DNA of 64,000 bases from JAGNZR01 sp051656905 (GTDB lineage Bacteria > Fusobacteriota > Fusobacteriia > Fusobacteriales > Fusobacteriaceae), in NCBI GenBank assembly GCA_051656905.1, contig JBOFJQ010000009.1:61606-125605 (forward strand), written 5' to 3'. Each line of letters starts with the position of its first letter. The first letter of the stretch is position 1. This document shows positions 1-8,290 of the stretch, piece by piece. The translations under genes were made by a program, and so were the position numbers. Under the pieces are notes generated by a model. The model saw nothing but the letters and a program-made list of their open reading frames with translations, searched no databases and was not told where the DNA came from.

Positions 1-1
1 T

Positions 2-793
2 GATTCAGATGTTAAGTTAGAGAATAACCAATCTGATTATAGTTCAAGAATTTCATCTGTGTCTTTAGGAATTGACAAACTAGTAATGCCTAACTTTAGA
101 CTTGGTGGAATAGTTACTGTTGGAAAAACAAATTATGATTTTGAAGACAACAACGCAAAAAGAGATGAAGATATTTATCAATTTAACTTAATTGGAATGT
201 ATCAAAAAGGCAATCTTTTATCTTCTGCATCTATCTTTGTAGGAAAATCTAGTGGTGATTTAAAAAGAGATTCCTCACTTCCTAAAATTAATGAGGAGAT
301 GTCTGGAGATATAAAAAATAAATATTCTGGGATAGATTTATCTGTTGAAAAGAGATACGACATAAAAAAAGTTAAAGTTATTCCTAAAGCTGCATTCAAT
401 GTTATAACAGATGAACAAAAAGGTATAAAAGAAAGTGGAACTTATGGTCTATCAACAGACAGTGTTAACTCTACATCTGTTGAAGGTGGAGTTGGATTAG
501 GTTTAGAGAGAACTTTTGCATTTAAAAATGACTTAAAAGTTACTCCTGCAATTGACGCTATGTATTATAGAGAGTTTGCAGATCCTTATGAAAAAACTCA
601 AGCAAAAATTAAATCAATTAGTAACGATAAAGTAAAAATAAGTTCATATGATGCTGATAAAGATAGAGGTGTTATTGAGATAAGTACAAATATTGAGAAA
701 AATGATTTCAATTTAAAATTAGGTGCACAATATGATGTAAATGAAACTGATTCAGAAGTGATGCCATTTGCAAGAGTAATTTATAGATACTAA
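2..793 (+). CDS. Autotransporter beta-barrel domain (C-terminal part, 5' truncated by window edge)
   Basis: The reading frame is open from base 2, so the gene starts outside the window; a GTG at 59 is in frame but has no ribosome-binding site and is unlikely to be the start. The visible part is about 263 residues of alternating hydrophobic and polar strands with Asn/Asp/Lys-rich turns and ends in ARVIYRY, the aromatic C-terminus expected of an outer-membrane beta-barrel. This matches the translocator domain of type V autotransporters, which are large and numerous in Fusobacterium. The passenger domain and hence the function (adhesin or other) cannot be seen. A strong hairpin terminator follows. 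Confidence 0.75.
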   Translation, partial: DSDVKLENNQSDYSSRISSVSLGIDKLVMPNFRLGGIVTVGKTNYDFEDNNAKRDEDIYQFNLIGMYQKGNLLSSASIFVGKSSGDLKRDSSLPKINEEMSGDIKNKYSGIDLSVEKRYDIKKVKVIPKAAFNVITDEQKGIKESGTYGLSTDSVNSTSVEGGVGLGLERTFAFKNDLKVTPAIDAMYYREFADPYEKTQAKIKSISNDKVKISSYDADKDRGVIEISTNIEKNDFNLKLGAQYDVNETDSEVMPFARVIYRY

Positions 794-845
794 TTTAAAT
801 AATATCAAAAAATTAAATAAGACTATTAATTATAGAAACAAATAA

Positions 846-875
846 AGAGGTAAGCATAGATATGCTTACCTCTTT
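846..875. terminator. Bidirectional intrinsic terminator
   Basis: A near-perfect inverted repeat (arms 846-859 and 862-875, AAGAGGTAAGCATA and its complement) is followed by TTTT on the plus strand and has a short T-rich flank on the minus strand. It sits between convergent genes, the autotransporter and the symporter, and can serve both. Confidence 0.85.
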
Positions 876-902
876 TCATTCATTATCATTTAAGTTAAAT
901 AC

Positions 903-2117
903 TTATAATTTTTTCTCATCTTTTTGAAGCATGCTTTCAACTATAACTGCACATGAAGCATCCCCAAATACATTTGTTGAAGTTCTCATCATATCAAACA
1001 ATCTATCTACTCCAAAAACTAATGGAAGAGCTGTAACTGGTATTCCAGCTGCAATAAGAACAGCAACTATAAGCAGTGCTGGACCTGGAACTCCTGCCGT
1101 TCCAATAGCTCCTAAAACAGATGTAACAATTATTGTTATATATTGTATCATACCTAACTCAATTCCATAAAACTGTGCAAAGAAAACAGCTGTTAGAGCA
1201 TAAAGCATAGCATTACCATTCATATTAATTGTAGCACCAAGTGGTAGTACGAAAGCAGTAACTTCTTTTCTTACTCCTAAAGCTTCACATTCTGTTTTGT
1301 TTACAGGAAGAGTAGCCATTGAAGATGCTGAAGCAAAAGCAAATATTTGAGTTTCTTTCATTCCTGAAATAAATTTTAATGGATTCATCCCAGTAAATGA
1401 TTTTACTAAACAAGGAATCATTCCAAAGTGGATAAGTAAAAGTGTTCCAGCAAATACAAGGAATAGCTTTAAAACTAATACCATTATATCAAGACCAAAT
1501 TGTGATATAGAACTTGCCATAAGACCAAATACTCCTAAAGGTGCAATTATTAAAATCTTTTTTATCATCCAAATCAAAGCATCATTAGCAGTTTCTAAAG
1601 CACCAACAAGTGGTTTTTGCTTTTCATCATCCATAGTTGATAAAGCTATTCCAAAGAATAGAGCAAAGAATAAAATTTGTAAAATATTTCCAGATGTTAA
1701 TGACTGGAAAGGATTTGAAGGTATAATACCATTTATTGTTTCCCAAAATCCTGCAATTTTTTGATTTCCTGCAAATGTATCAGCATTAGTTATAAAGTTT
1801 TCTGGAATTTTTACCCCTAATCCTGGTTTAAATATAGTTCCTGCAACTAATCCTAAAACAGTAGCTACAGCTGATGTTGCTAAATAATATGCTATTGTAA
1901 ATATTCCAACTTTTCCAGCTGATTTTGTCTTTCCAAGAGCTGCTGCTCCTAAAATTATACTAACTAATATAAGAGGAATAATTAACATTTTTATAAGCCC
2001 TATAAATATGTCCCCTAGTGGTGCAAAAATACTAGCCTTTTCTCCTAAAATTATACCTGCAAGAACACCTAAAACCATTGCAATTAGAACCTGCATACTT
2101 TCATTGATTTTTTTCAT
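903..2117 (-). CDS. Dicarboxylate/amino acid:cation symporter (DAACS family)
   Basis: A 404-residue polytopic membrane protein of the Glt/SstT/DctA family, which couples uptake of glutamate, aspartate, serine/threonine or C4-dicarboxylates to Na+ or H+. The diagnostic Ser-rich re-entrant hairpin (SASSMATLPV, about residue 270) and the following helix motif NMNGNAM (about residue 300) are present. Most glutamate/dicarboxylate members read NMDGT there, so the substituted NMNGN leaves the substrate open. Start ATG follows GAGAGGT at good spacing. It appears monocistronic. Family assignment is firm; the exact substrate is not predicted. Confidence 0.88.
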   Translation of the reverse strand: MKKINESMQVLIAMVLGVLAGIILGEKASIFAPLGDIFIGLIKMLIIPLILVSIILGAAALGKTKSAGKVGIFTIAYYLATSAVATVLGLVAGTIFKPGLGVKIPENFITNADTFAGNQKIAGFWETINGIIPSNPFQSLTSGNILQILFFALFFGIALSTMDDEKQKPLVGALETANDALIWMIKKILIIAPLGVFGLMASSISQFGLDIMVLVLKLFLVFAGTLLLIHFGMIPCLVKSFTGMNPLKFISGMKETQIFAFASASSMATLPVNKTECEALGVRKEVTAFVLPLGATINMNGNAMLYALTAVFFAQFYGIELGMIQYITIIVTSVLGAIGTAGVPGPALLIVAVLIAAGIPVTALPLVFGVDRLFDMMRTSTNVFGDASCAVIVESMLQKDEKKL

Positions 2118-2155
2118 AAATGACCTCTCTTTTTTTATTTAATAGTTTTATATCT

Positions 2156-2180
2156 AATTTCTTGAACAAGTTCAGAAATT
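2156..2180. promoter_or_regulatory. Inverted repeat upstream of the symporter gene
   Basis: Arms AATTTCTTGAAC and GTTCAGAAATT form an interrupted palindrome about 40 bases upstream of the symporter start. It could be an operator or a leader hairpin of the minus-strand transcript. Nothing else is seen in the remaining AT-rich stretch up to the ROK kinase gene. Confidence 0.35.
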
Positions 2181-2355
2181 ATTTTTTTGTTTAACTATAT
2201 TTTGAAAATAATTTACCACAAATGGATTCTATCATATTTAATTTAAAACGTATAGAGGTTTTTTTTCAAAAAAATAAAAAAAAATTAAATATTTTTACAT
2301 TAATAAAAAAATTGTAAAAAGATTTAATTTTTATATATAAATAATTTTATTTTAA

Positions 2356-3228
2356 CTATTTAACAGCTATTTTAGCAAGTGCCAAAGCTCCTTTTATTCC
2401 TGAGTCATCTCCAAGTCCAGGAGACACAATATAGTTGTCAATTTCTTCTAAAATAGTATTAGAACTTACATAACCATTCAAATATTTTTTAACATAATCT
2501 CTTATTAAAGGGAATAGTTGTAATTGCTTCATAACTCCCCCTCCCATAATTATCTTTCTAGGAGATAAAATTAAAATATAATTAATAAGTGCCTTTGCCA
2601 AATATCTCGCTTCTAAATCCCAACAAGGATGATTTTCTTCTAATTGATCCCCTTTTCTGCCCCATCTTTGCTCTATTGCAGGTCCAGAAGCTAATCCTTC
2701 AAGACAATTTTTATGATATATACATGTCCCCTCAAACTTGTCCTCTTCCTCTCTTGTAACGAAAATATGCCCCATCTCTGGATGAGATAATCCATGAAGT
2801 AGTTTTCCTTCAACAACTGCACCAGCACCAATTCCAGTCCCTACAGTAATATACAAACAATTATCCATTCCTTGAGCTGCGCCCCAAATAACCTCTCCTA
2901 AAGCTGCACCATTTACATCTGTATCAAACTCCATAGGTATATTAAAATTCTCTTTTAATTTGCCTAAAATATTATAATTAGACCAATGTTTTTTAGGTGT
3001 TGTTGTTATATAGCCATATGTCTTACTGTTCTTATTGGGATCTATTGGACCAAAACTTCCTACTCCTAAGGCCTCTATATTTTTATCTTTGAAATAATTT
3101 ATTACATTTTCCATTGTTTCATTGGGATTTGTAGTGGGAAAAACCATTTTTTCTATTATATTTCCCTTTTCATCACCTATAGCACAAATAAATTTTGTTC
3201 CCCCTGCTTCTATAGCACCTAAAATCAT
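2356..3228 (-). CDS. ROK-family sugar kinase (fructokinase-like)
   Basis: ATP-dependent sugar kinase of the ROK family, most like bacterial fructokinases, giving fructose 6-phosphate in the cytoplasm. The N-terminal nucleotide-binding motif GAIEAGGTKF (residues 3-12), the catalytic DTDVNGAALGE and the glycine-rich YITVGTGIGAGAV are present. The zinc motif with His and three Cys (GHIF, then CIYHKNCLEG) is intact. The start is placed at 3228, where ATG is preceded by GGAGGTTCAG; an upstream in-frame start at 3252 lies before that Shine-Dalgarno and would add eight unlikely residues. Substrate could also be glucose, mannose or a related hexose. Confidence 0.85.
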   Translation of the reverse strand: MILGAIEAGGTKFICAIGDEKGNIIEKMVFPTTNPNETMENVINYFKDKNIEALGVGSFGPIDPNKNSKTYGYITTTPKKHWSNYNILGKLKENFNIPMEFDTDVNGAALGEVIWGAAQGMDNCLYITVGTGIGAGAVVEGKLLHGLSHPEMGHIFVTREEEDKFEGTCIYHKNCLEGLASGPAIEQRWGRKGDQLEENHPCWDLEARYLAKALINYILILSPRKIIMGGGVMKQLQLFPLIRDYVKKYLNGYVSSNTILEEIDNYIVSPGLGDDSGIKGALALAKIAVK

Positions 3229-3422
3229 CTGAACCTCCAAAAAAAATAGCATAATATATGCTTGTATTCTATACTGGTTTGGGATTAAAGTACAGTTTAT
3301 TTTAGAGGAAATAGTATATTTTTTCTGTTATTTTTTTTTTAAATATGCTACAATATTCTTAAAGTTTCTTAGCTACACTAAATTGTTACCATATATTTAT
3401 TTGGGCTTACAGGAGGAAAATT

Positions 3423-3992
3423 GTGAATTTTTTAACACTTGCTAAACTGAGTGAACTTATACAAAATATAACCTTTGATAGTATTTGGATGTTTATAAAC
3501 TATATCCAAATTTTTCTTTGCGGAATCATTGGTATATCATTGTCATTACTTTCATTTTCAGGTACATGGTTAATTTTTATATCGGCTGTAATTTTCAAAA
3601 TTTTCGATCAACAAGGAAAGATAAGTTTTTTAATGCTAGTTATTTATCTCCTTATCTGTTTTGTAACTGAATTTATTGAACCTTTCGCAATTAAGCACGG
3701 AGTTGCTAAAAATGGTGGTTCTAAGAAAAGTCAATTCATTGCTATTATAAGTGGATTTGTAGGAGCTCTTTTAGGAGAAATTCTTATCCCTATTCCTTTT
3801 TTAGGAAACTTAATCGGAATGTTTTTATTTACTTTCTTTGCAATTTATTGTATAGAGTATCGTAGATTTAATTGTCGTCACTCATCAATTAAAATTGCTT
3901 GGGCAGGGGTTGTTTCCAAAGTATTCATGCTATTGTTTAAATTTTTAATCACAACAATAATGTTTATATATTTAGTTGCATCTATATTTTAA
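3423..3992 (+). CDS. DUF456 family membrane protein
   Basis: A 189-residue integral membrane protein with about four to five hydrophobic segments and a glycine-rich central pattern (GFVGALLGEILIPIPFLGN) typical of the DUF456 family; the family has no established function. The start is GTG at 3423, just after AGGAGGAAAATT. It lies alone between a divergent kinase gene and a convergent metal transporter gene, so context offers no clue. Confidence 0.7.
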   Translation: MNFLTLAKLSELIQNITFDSIWMFINYIQIFLCGIIGISLSLLSFSGTWLIFISAVIFKIFDQQGKISFLMLVIYLLICFVTEFIEPFAIKHGVAKNGGSKKSQFIAIISGFVGALLGEILIPIPFLGNLIGMFLFTFFAIYCIEYRRFNCRHSSIKIAWAGVVSKVFMLLFKFLITTIMFIYLVASIF

Positions 3993-4016
3993 TAAAATAA
4001 AAGTCAATATAATTAA

Positions 4017-4056
4017 AGAGAGAGTTCTATTGTTTACTGTAATAGAGCTCTCTCTT
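4017..4056. terminator. Intrinsic terminator after the DUF456 gene
   Basis: Inverted repeat AGAGAGAGTTCTATT ... AATAGAGCTCTCTCT followed by TTTTTATAT on the plus strand. It separates the DUF456 gene from the convergent zupT-like gene and may act in both directions. Confidence 0.85.
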
Positions 4057-4099
4057 TTTATATATAAATATTGTATTATAATTTTTTATTATAAATATC

Positions 4100-4876
4100 T
4101 TAATGTATTATCATACTAATAGCAGTTAAAAGCATTCCACCTATAATACCATATATAACAAGATGGTGGTCTCCATATTTCTCTGCTGTTGGCAGGATTT
4201 CATCTAAAGCGATAAAGACCATCATTCCTGCGATTAATGAAAAGATTATCCCAAATAATGAGTCATCTAAAATACTTCCAATGAAACAATATGCAATTGC
4301 TCCTCCAAGCACAGTTAGTGATGCACTTAAACTTGAAAAAAACAGTGCTTTAATCTTGCTTTTCGTTGCTAAAAAAATAGGTATTCCAATAGCAAGTCCA
4401 ACTGTTATATTATGAATCCCAATAGCAAGCCCCATAGAAATTCCCAAAGATTCACTTTTCATTGCAGCCATAAATGTTGAGAATCCCTCTGGTATATTAT
4501 GTATTCCTATTGTCAATGCTGAAAAAACTCCTACTCTGTATAAACAACTAAATGGTAATTTTTTTTCTTCCTCACTTGTATTTGTGAAATCTGGAATAAT
4601 TTTATCCAGTAAAGATATTAAAAATATTCCTGAAAAAAAACTTATAATGCTAACTAATCTTCCTTTATCCTCTCCAAACTTGGAGTTAAGAATTTCTAAA
4701 CTTTCAGGCAGAATCTCTAAAAATGCTAAATACAGCATGATTCCCCCTGCAAACCCTAAAATTAAAGATAAAAATTTTGTATTTTTAGTCTTTATATTAA
4801 TCCCAATAAGTGTTCCTAAAACAATAAATAAAGCTGTTAAAATAGTTATTAAAAAAGCAAATTGTATTGTACTCAT
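4100..4876 (-). CDS. zupT: ZIP-family divalent metal transporter (ZupT-like)
   Basis: A 258-residue polytopic inner-membrane protein of the ZIP family, bringing Zn2+ (often also Fe2+ or Mn2+) into the cytoplasm. Helix IV carries the canonical HNIPEG metal-binding motif (about residues 123-128). Helix V, usually HNIPEG or HEIPEG, reads HNITVG here, so the conserved Pro and Glu ligand are replaced by Thr and Val. This may change metal selectivity or one of the two metal sites. ATG is preceded by AGGAGTTGAAAAT; a 9-base tandem repeat lies just upstream. Apparently monocistronic. Confidence 0.85.
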   Translation of the reverse strand: MSTIQFAFLITILTALFIVLGTLIGINIKTKNTKFLSLILGFAGGIMLYLAFLEILPESLEILNSKFGEDKGRLVSIISFFSGIFLISLLDKIIPDFTNTSEEEKKLPFSCLYRVGVFSALTIGIHNIPEGFSTFMAAMKSESLGISMGLAIGIHNITVGLAIGIPIFLATKSKIKALFFSSLSASLTVLGGAIAYCFIGSILDDSLFGIIFSLIAGMMVFIALDEILPTAEKYGDHHLVIYGIIGGMLLTAISMIIH

Positions 4877-4899
4877 ATTTTCAACTCCTAACTATATGA

Positions 4900-4926
4900 T
4901 TATCTATATTATCTATATTATCTATA
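4900..4926. repeat. 9-bp tandem repeat, three copies
   Basis: TTATCTATA is repeated three times without error, ending about 24 bases upstream of the zupT start codon, i.e. in its promoter or 5' leader. Read on the minus strand it gives repeated TATAGATAA, which resembles -10 boxes. The remainder of 4877-5160 is AT-rich; a weak TATA-like region precedes the fucU-like gene. Confidence 0.8.
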
Positions 4927-5160
4927 TTAAATATACATAGAGATATTAAAATTTCTTTTTAAAATCTTCAAATTAATTTTTTATTTTTTATTTTTTTATT
5001 TTTTCTTAACTTTTATTGTACTTAATGACCAATTTCAGCAATAATTGAAGGATATTTGTAGTGTTTTTTGTAAATTTATATACAAATATATTTCTTAATA
5101 TGTTATATTATAGATAATGTTAAGAAATATAATCAAATTTTATCAAGAGGAGATGTAAAA

Positions 5161-5577
5161 ATGTCAAAGAATATTCCTACTAACATAAGTCCAGAACTTT
5201 TTAAAGTATTATGTGAGATGAAACACTCTGATGAGATTGTAATTGGGGACGGCAATTTTCCAGCAACATGCAATACAAAGGAAATTATTAGATGCGATGG
5301 TCAAAGTGTCCCTGAAATATTAGAATCTATTTTAAATTTTTTCTCATTAGAAAAATTTGTTGGACAGTCTGTATCTGTTATGGATGCTGGTGAGTTTTCT
5401 CCACCAATTTGGGGAAAATATAAAGAAATCATTTCAAAATATAGTAATGAAGCTCAAAATAATTTTGAAAAAATTGAGAGATTTAAGTTTTATGAGAGAA
5501 CTAAAAAAGCTTACGCAGTTATAGCAACTAGCCAAGCTGCTCTTTATACTAACATTATATTAAAAAAGAATACTTAA
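5161..5577 (+). CDS. RbsD/FucU-family sugar mutarotase
   Basis: A 138-residue protein of the usual length for the RbsD/FucU family, cytoplasmic enzymes that interconvert anomers of L-fucose or pyranose/furanose forms of ribose. The motif HSDEIVIGDGNFPA (residues 22-35) matches the conserved H-x-D-x-I-x-x-x-D-A-N-F-P active-site segment, with Gly in place of Ala. The middle DGQSVPEILESIL and C-terminal YAVIATSQAALYTNIIL are also family-like and fit FucU better than RbsD. ATG follows AGAGGAGATGTAAAA. No fucose or ribose genes are adjacent, so the physiological sugar is unclear. Confidence 0.85.
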   Translation: MSKNIPTNISPELFKVLCEMKHSDEIVIGDGNFPATCNTKEIIRCDGQSVPEILESILNFFSLEKFVGQSVSVMDAGEFSPPIWGKYKEIISKYSNEAQNNFEKIERFKFYERTKKAYAVIATSQAALYTNIILKKNT

Positions 5578-5665
5578 TACTTAATATTTAATAACGTCTA
5601 ATATTTTAACTGTAAATTATACTATTTAATAATTATAAATTAGAAGGAATTAATAGGAGGATCAA

Positions 5666-7075
5666 ATGTATACTTTTTTAATATCTTTTGCTTTATTGAT
5701 TTTAGGTTACAATATTTATGGAAAATTTGTTGTTAATAATTTTGAAATTAATGAAAATAGAGAGACTCCTGCAACTAGAGTTAACGATGGAGTAGACTTT
5801 ATTGAAATGAGTTGGCCTCGAGCTTTCTTAATACAATTTTTAAATATTGCAGGTACTGGTCCTATCTTTGGAGCTGTTGCTGGAGCTCTATGGGGTCCAT
5901 CTGCATTCTTATGGATAGTCTTTGGTAGTATTTTTGGTGGTGGAGTGCATGATTATATTAGTGGTATGATTTCTCTAAAGCATAATGGTGCTAGTATTAC
6001 AGAAGTTATAGGAATTTATCTGGGAGATAAAGTAAAAAAAGTAGTTATTGTATTCACTTTAATGCTATTGGTTCTTGTAGGAGCGGTATTTATAACAAGC
6101 CCTGCACAAATATTAACAACTGTAACAGGTGTGAATATTAATATATGGGTAGCTGTAATAATTGCTTATTATCTAATCGCAACAGTTTTACCTGTGGATA
6201 AAGTAATTGGTAAAATTTATCCATTATTTGGAGCTTCTCTTCTTATAATGGCAGTTGGTATTTTAGGTGGTATGATTTTTACTGGAAAAATAGCTGATAT
6301 ACCTGAATTTAATTTTGCAAATTTACATCCAAAATCAGTTCCAATTTTCCCATATCTTTTTATCTCTATTGCATGTGGAGCTATATCAGGATTCCACTCA
6401 ACGCAATCTCCTATGATGGCTAGATGTATTATAAATGAAAGAGATGGAAAAAGAGTATTCTATGGTTCTATGATTGTTGAAGGGATGGTAGCTCTTATTT
6501 GGGCAGCTATTGCAATGTGTTACTTTGATGGTACTGTTGGTCTATCTCAAGCTGGACCTGCTGGTGTCGTTGTTAATACTATCTCTATGGGGATGCTTGG
6601 AAAAGTTGGTGGAATATTAGCATTGCTTGGTGTTGTTGCTTGTCCTGTTACTACTGGAGATACTGCATTTAGAAGTGCTAGACTTATTGTTTCTGACTTC
6701 TTTAAATATGAGCAAGGCCCTTTAAAAAATAGATTTGTTATTGCAATCCCTCTATTTATAGCAGGTGTTGGATTAACTTTTGTAGATTTTACAATTATTT
6801 GGAGATACTTTGCATGGTCTAATCAGACACTTTCAATTTTCCCATTATGGGTTGGTGCTAACTTCTTGTATAAAAGAGGAAAAGCATATTTAATGGCTAT
6901 GATTCCTGCTATATTTATGACAATTACTACAATTTCTTACATCTTACAAGCAAAAGAAGGTTTTTCAATACCTAGAGAACTTTCTCTGATTATAGGAATC
7001 ATCGTGGCAATTGGTGCAACTATGATATTCTATAAGAAAAATGCTGGAAAGCATGGAGTTGACACTAACAAATAA
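5666..7075 (+). CDS. cstA: CstA-family transporter (short form)
   Basis: A 469-residue polytopic membrane protein with the CstA core: GTGPIFGAVAGALWGPSAFL near residue 70, followed by FGGGVHDYISG, and later SGFHSTQSPMMARC and the VVACPVTTGDTAFRSARLI segment. E. coli CstA is about 700 residues; this shorter form is common in anaerobes. CstA/BtsT-type proteins import peptides or pyruvate; which applies here cannot be told from sequence. ATG at 5666 follows AGGAGGATCAA. It starts 88 bases after the mutarotase gene and may be co-transcribed with it. Confidence 0.88.
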   Translation: MYTFLISFALLILGYNIYGKFVVNNFEINENRETPATRVNDGVDFIEMSWPRAFLIQFLNIAGTGPIFGAVAGALWGPSAFLWIVFGSIFGGGVHDYISGMISLKHNGASITEVIGIYLGDKVKKVVIVFTLMLLVLVGAVFITSPAQILTTVTGVNINIWVAVIIAYYLIATVLPVDKVIGKIYPLFGASLLIMAVGILGGMIFTGKIADIPEFNFANLHPKSVPIFPYLFISIACGAISGFHSTQSPMMARCIINERDGKRVFYGSMIVEGMVALIWAAIAMCYFDGTVGLSQAGPAGVVVNTISMGMLGKVGGILALLGVVACPVTTGDTAFRSARLIVSDFFKYEQGPLKNRFVIAIPLFIAGVGLTFVDFTIIWRYFAWSNQTLSIFPLWVGANFLYKRGKAYLMAMIPAIFMTITTISYILQAKEGFSIPRELSLIIGIIVAIGATMIFYKKNAGKHGVDTNK

Positions 7076-7107
7076 CTTAATCCCAAGTTATATTATAGAT
7101 AAAAAAA

Positions 7108-7135
7108 ATAAAACCCTCATGGGTTTTATTTTTTT
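7108..7135. terminator. Bidirectional terminator between cstA and a hypothetical gene
   Basis: ATAAAACCC (7108-7116) pairs with GGGTTTTAT (7121-7129), followed by a T-run on the plus strand and preceded by an A-run that becomes a T-run on the minus strand. Its 3' side overlaps the end of the convergent gene ending at 7126. Confidence 0.85.
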
Positions 7136-7584
7136 AATTCTACTATTAAGGCATTAATAAATCCTTTACATTGCTCACTCTTTATTCCATAATATACTTC
7201 ATAAAACTCTTCTGTGAAGTTTTCTTCAAGTAATAAACTTAAAACCATTCTGTTTCTATAAATGTTAGAAACTTTTAGTATTGCTTCAATCTCATTAAAA
7301 GATTTTTCGTCAGCCTTTTTTAACTTTTCTACAATTAAATTAGCTTCTTCTAAACTTTTATGAATTCCTACAATTCTATCTCTACGATTTCTTATTTTAT
7401 TTTTTTCAAACTTAACTCCCTCTCTATTAATTAACGCAATTAATTCATATAAATTAATATTAGGATTTTTTGTTAAGATTGATAGTATTTCACCATATAT
7501 CTCATTACTCTCTCTATCTGTTTCACTTTGATTAGGTAACGCTGCTAAATATTTATCTAATATTATTTCTATTTTTGTATTCAA
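7126..7584 (-). CDS. Hypothetical protein, helical, 152 residues
   Basis: I do not recognise this protein. It is predicted soluble, rich in Glu, Lys, Ile and Asn, and likely all-helical, with no signal peptide, membrane segment or obvious catalytic motif. The start is a TTG at 7584, preceded by GAGGAG at good spacing. Codon use looks like its neighbours. It could form a transcription unit with the zinc-ribbon gene upstream at 7662-8072, 77 bases away. Confidence 0.6.
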   Translation of the reverse strand: MNTKIEIILDKYLAALPNQSETDRESNEIYGEILSILTKNPNINLYELIALINREGVKFEKNKIRNRRDRIVGIHKSLEEANLIVEKLKKADEKSFNEIEAILKVSNIYRNRMVLSLLLEENFTEEFYEVYYGIKSEQCKGFINALIVELKK

Positions 7585-7661
7585 ATTTTTTCTCCTCTAT
7601 TCTTTAATTTCTTTCCATTATAACAAATCATATTTATTATAGTACATTTCCCAAAACTATA

Positions 7662-8072
7662 CTACTTTTTTGAAAAATTAATGCTTTCTAAATGCTCAAG
7701 TGTCTCTTCATCTAAATACACATTTTCTAAAGTCTCATCTGCCCAACCATATTTTTCTTGAATATTTCTTAAAAAATATACTGAAAGAGCCTTTATAATA
7801 GGTGTTTCACTCCAAACTGAATTTGCTAAAAATCTCAAATCATTCTCTTTTAGTTTTTCAATTCTTTCTATCTTATCAATACACTCTTCACATATTAAAA
7901 TACACTTGTCAAAATTAGGCTCGTCTTGAATTGGTGGAATCTCAAACGTATATAGTTTTGTACTAGAAGCTTCACACAGTTCACACTTTGATTTTGCCCT
8001 TTTAGCCAAATTTTTCCCAAAACTATTTAATTCAGATTTTCTTTCCATACTTTTGTCGTAACCTTTTGCCAT
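7662..8072 (-). CDS. PhnA-like zinc-ribbon protein
   Basis: A 136-residue soluble protein. Residues 27-65 contain two Cys pairs, KCELCEAS and ICEECIDK, about 28 residues apart, forming a zinc-ribbon, with the intervening YTFEIPPIQDEPNFDKCIL resembling the N-terminal segment of PhnA-type proteins. The C-terminal half (VWSETPIIKALSVYFLRN, then GWADETLENVYLDEETL) also fits that group. Function of the family is not established despite the historical phosphonate name. ATG follows AAGGAGAATTAAAA. Confidence 0.6.
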   Translation of the reverse strand: MAKGYDKSMERKSELNSFGKNLAKRAKSKCELCEASSTKLYTFEIPPIQDEPNFDKCILICEECIDKIERIEKLKENDLRFLANSVWSETPIIKALSVYFLRNIQEKYGWADETLENVYLDEETLEHLESINFSKK

Positions 8073-8198
8073 TTTTAATTCTCCTTTAAATATTTCATTA
8101 ACTTATACCATACTTTATATGATAACACACTTTAACAAGAAATTAATGATAATATTTCATTATAAGAGAAAATATTATGTCCTTTATCAATTAAAAGA

Positions 8199-8227
8199 AG
8201 AAGGAAACATGCTTAATGCTTCCTTCT
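8199..8227 (-). terminator. Terminator at the 3' end of the eut locus
   Basis: AGAAGGAA (8199-8206) pairs with TTCCTTCT (8220-8227). On the minus strand the hairpin is followed by TCTTTTAATT. It lies about 65 bases past the eutG stop and is the natural end of the ethanolamine operon. Confidence 0.75.
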
Positions 8228-8290
8228 CCTCCTTTTTAAATAAATATAGATTTATTTTTCTATTTATCTAAGTTTATTACACTGTAAAGA

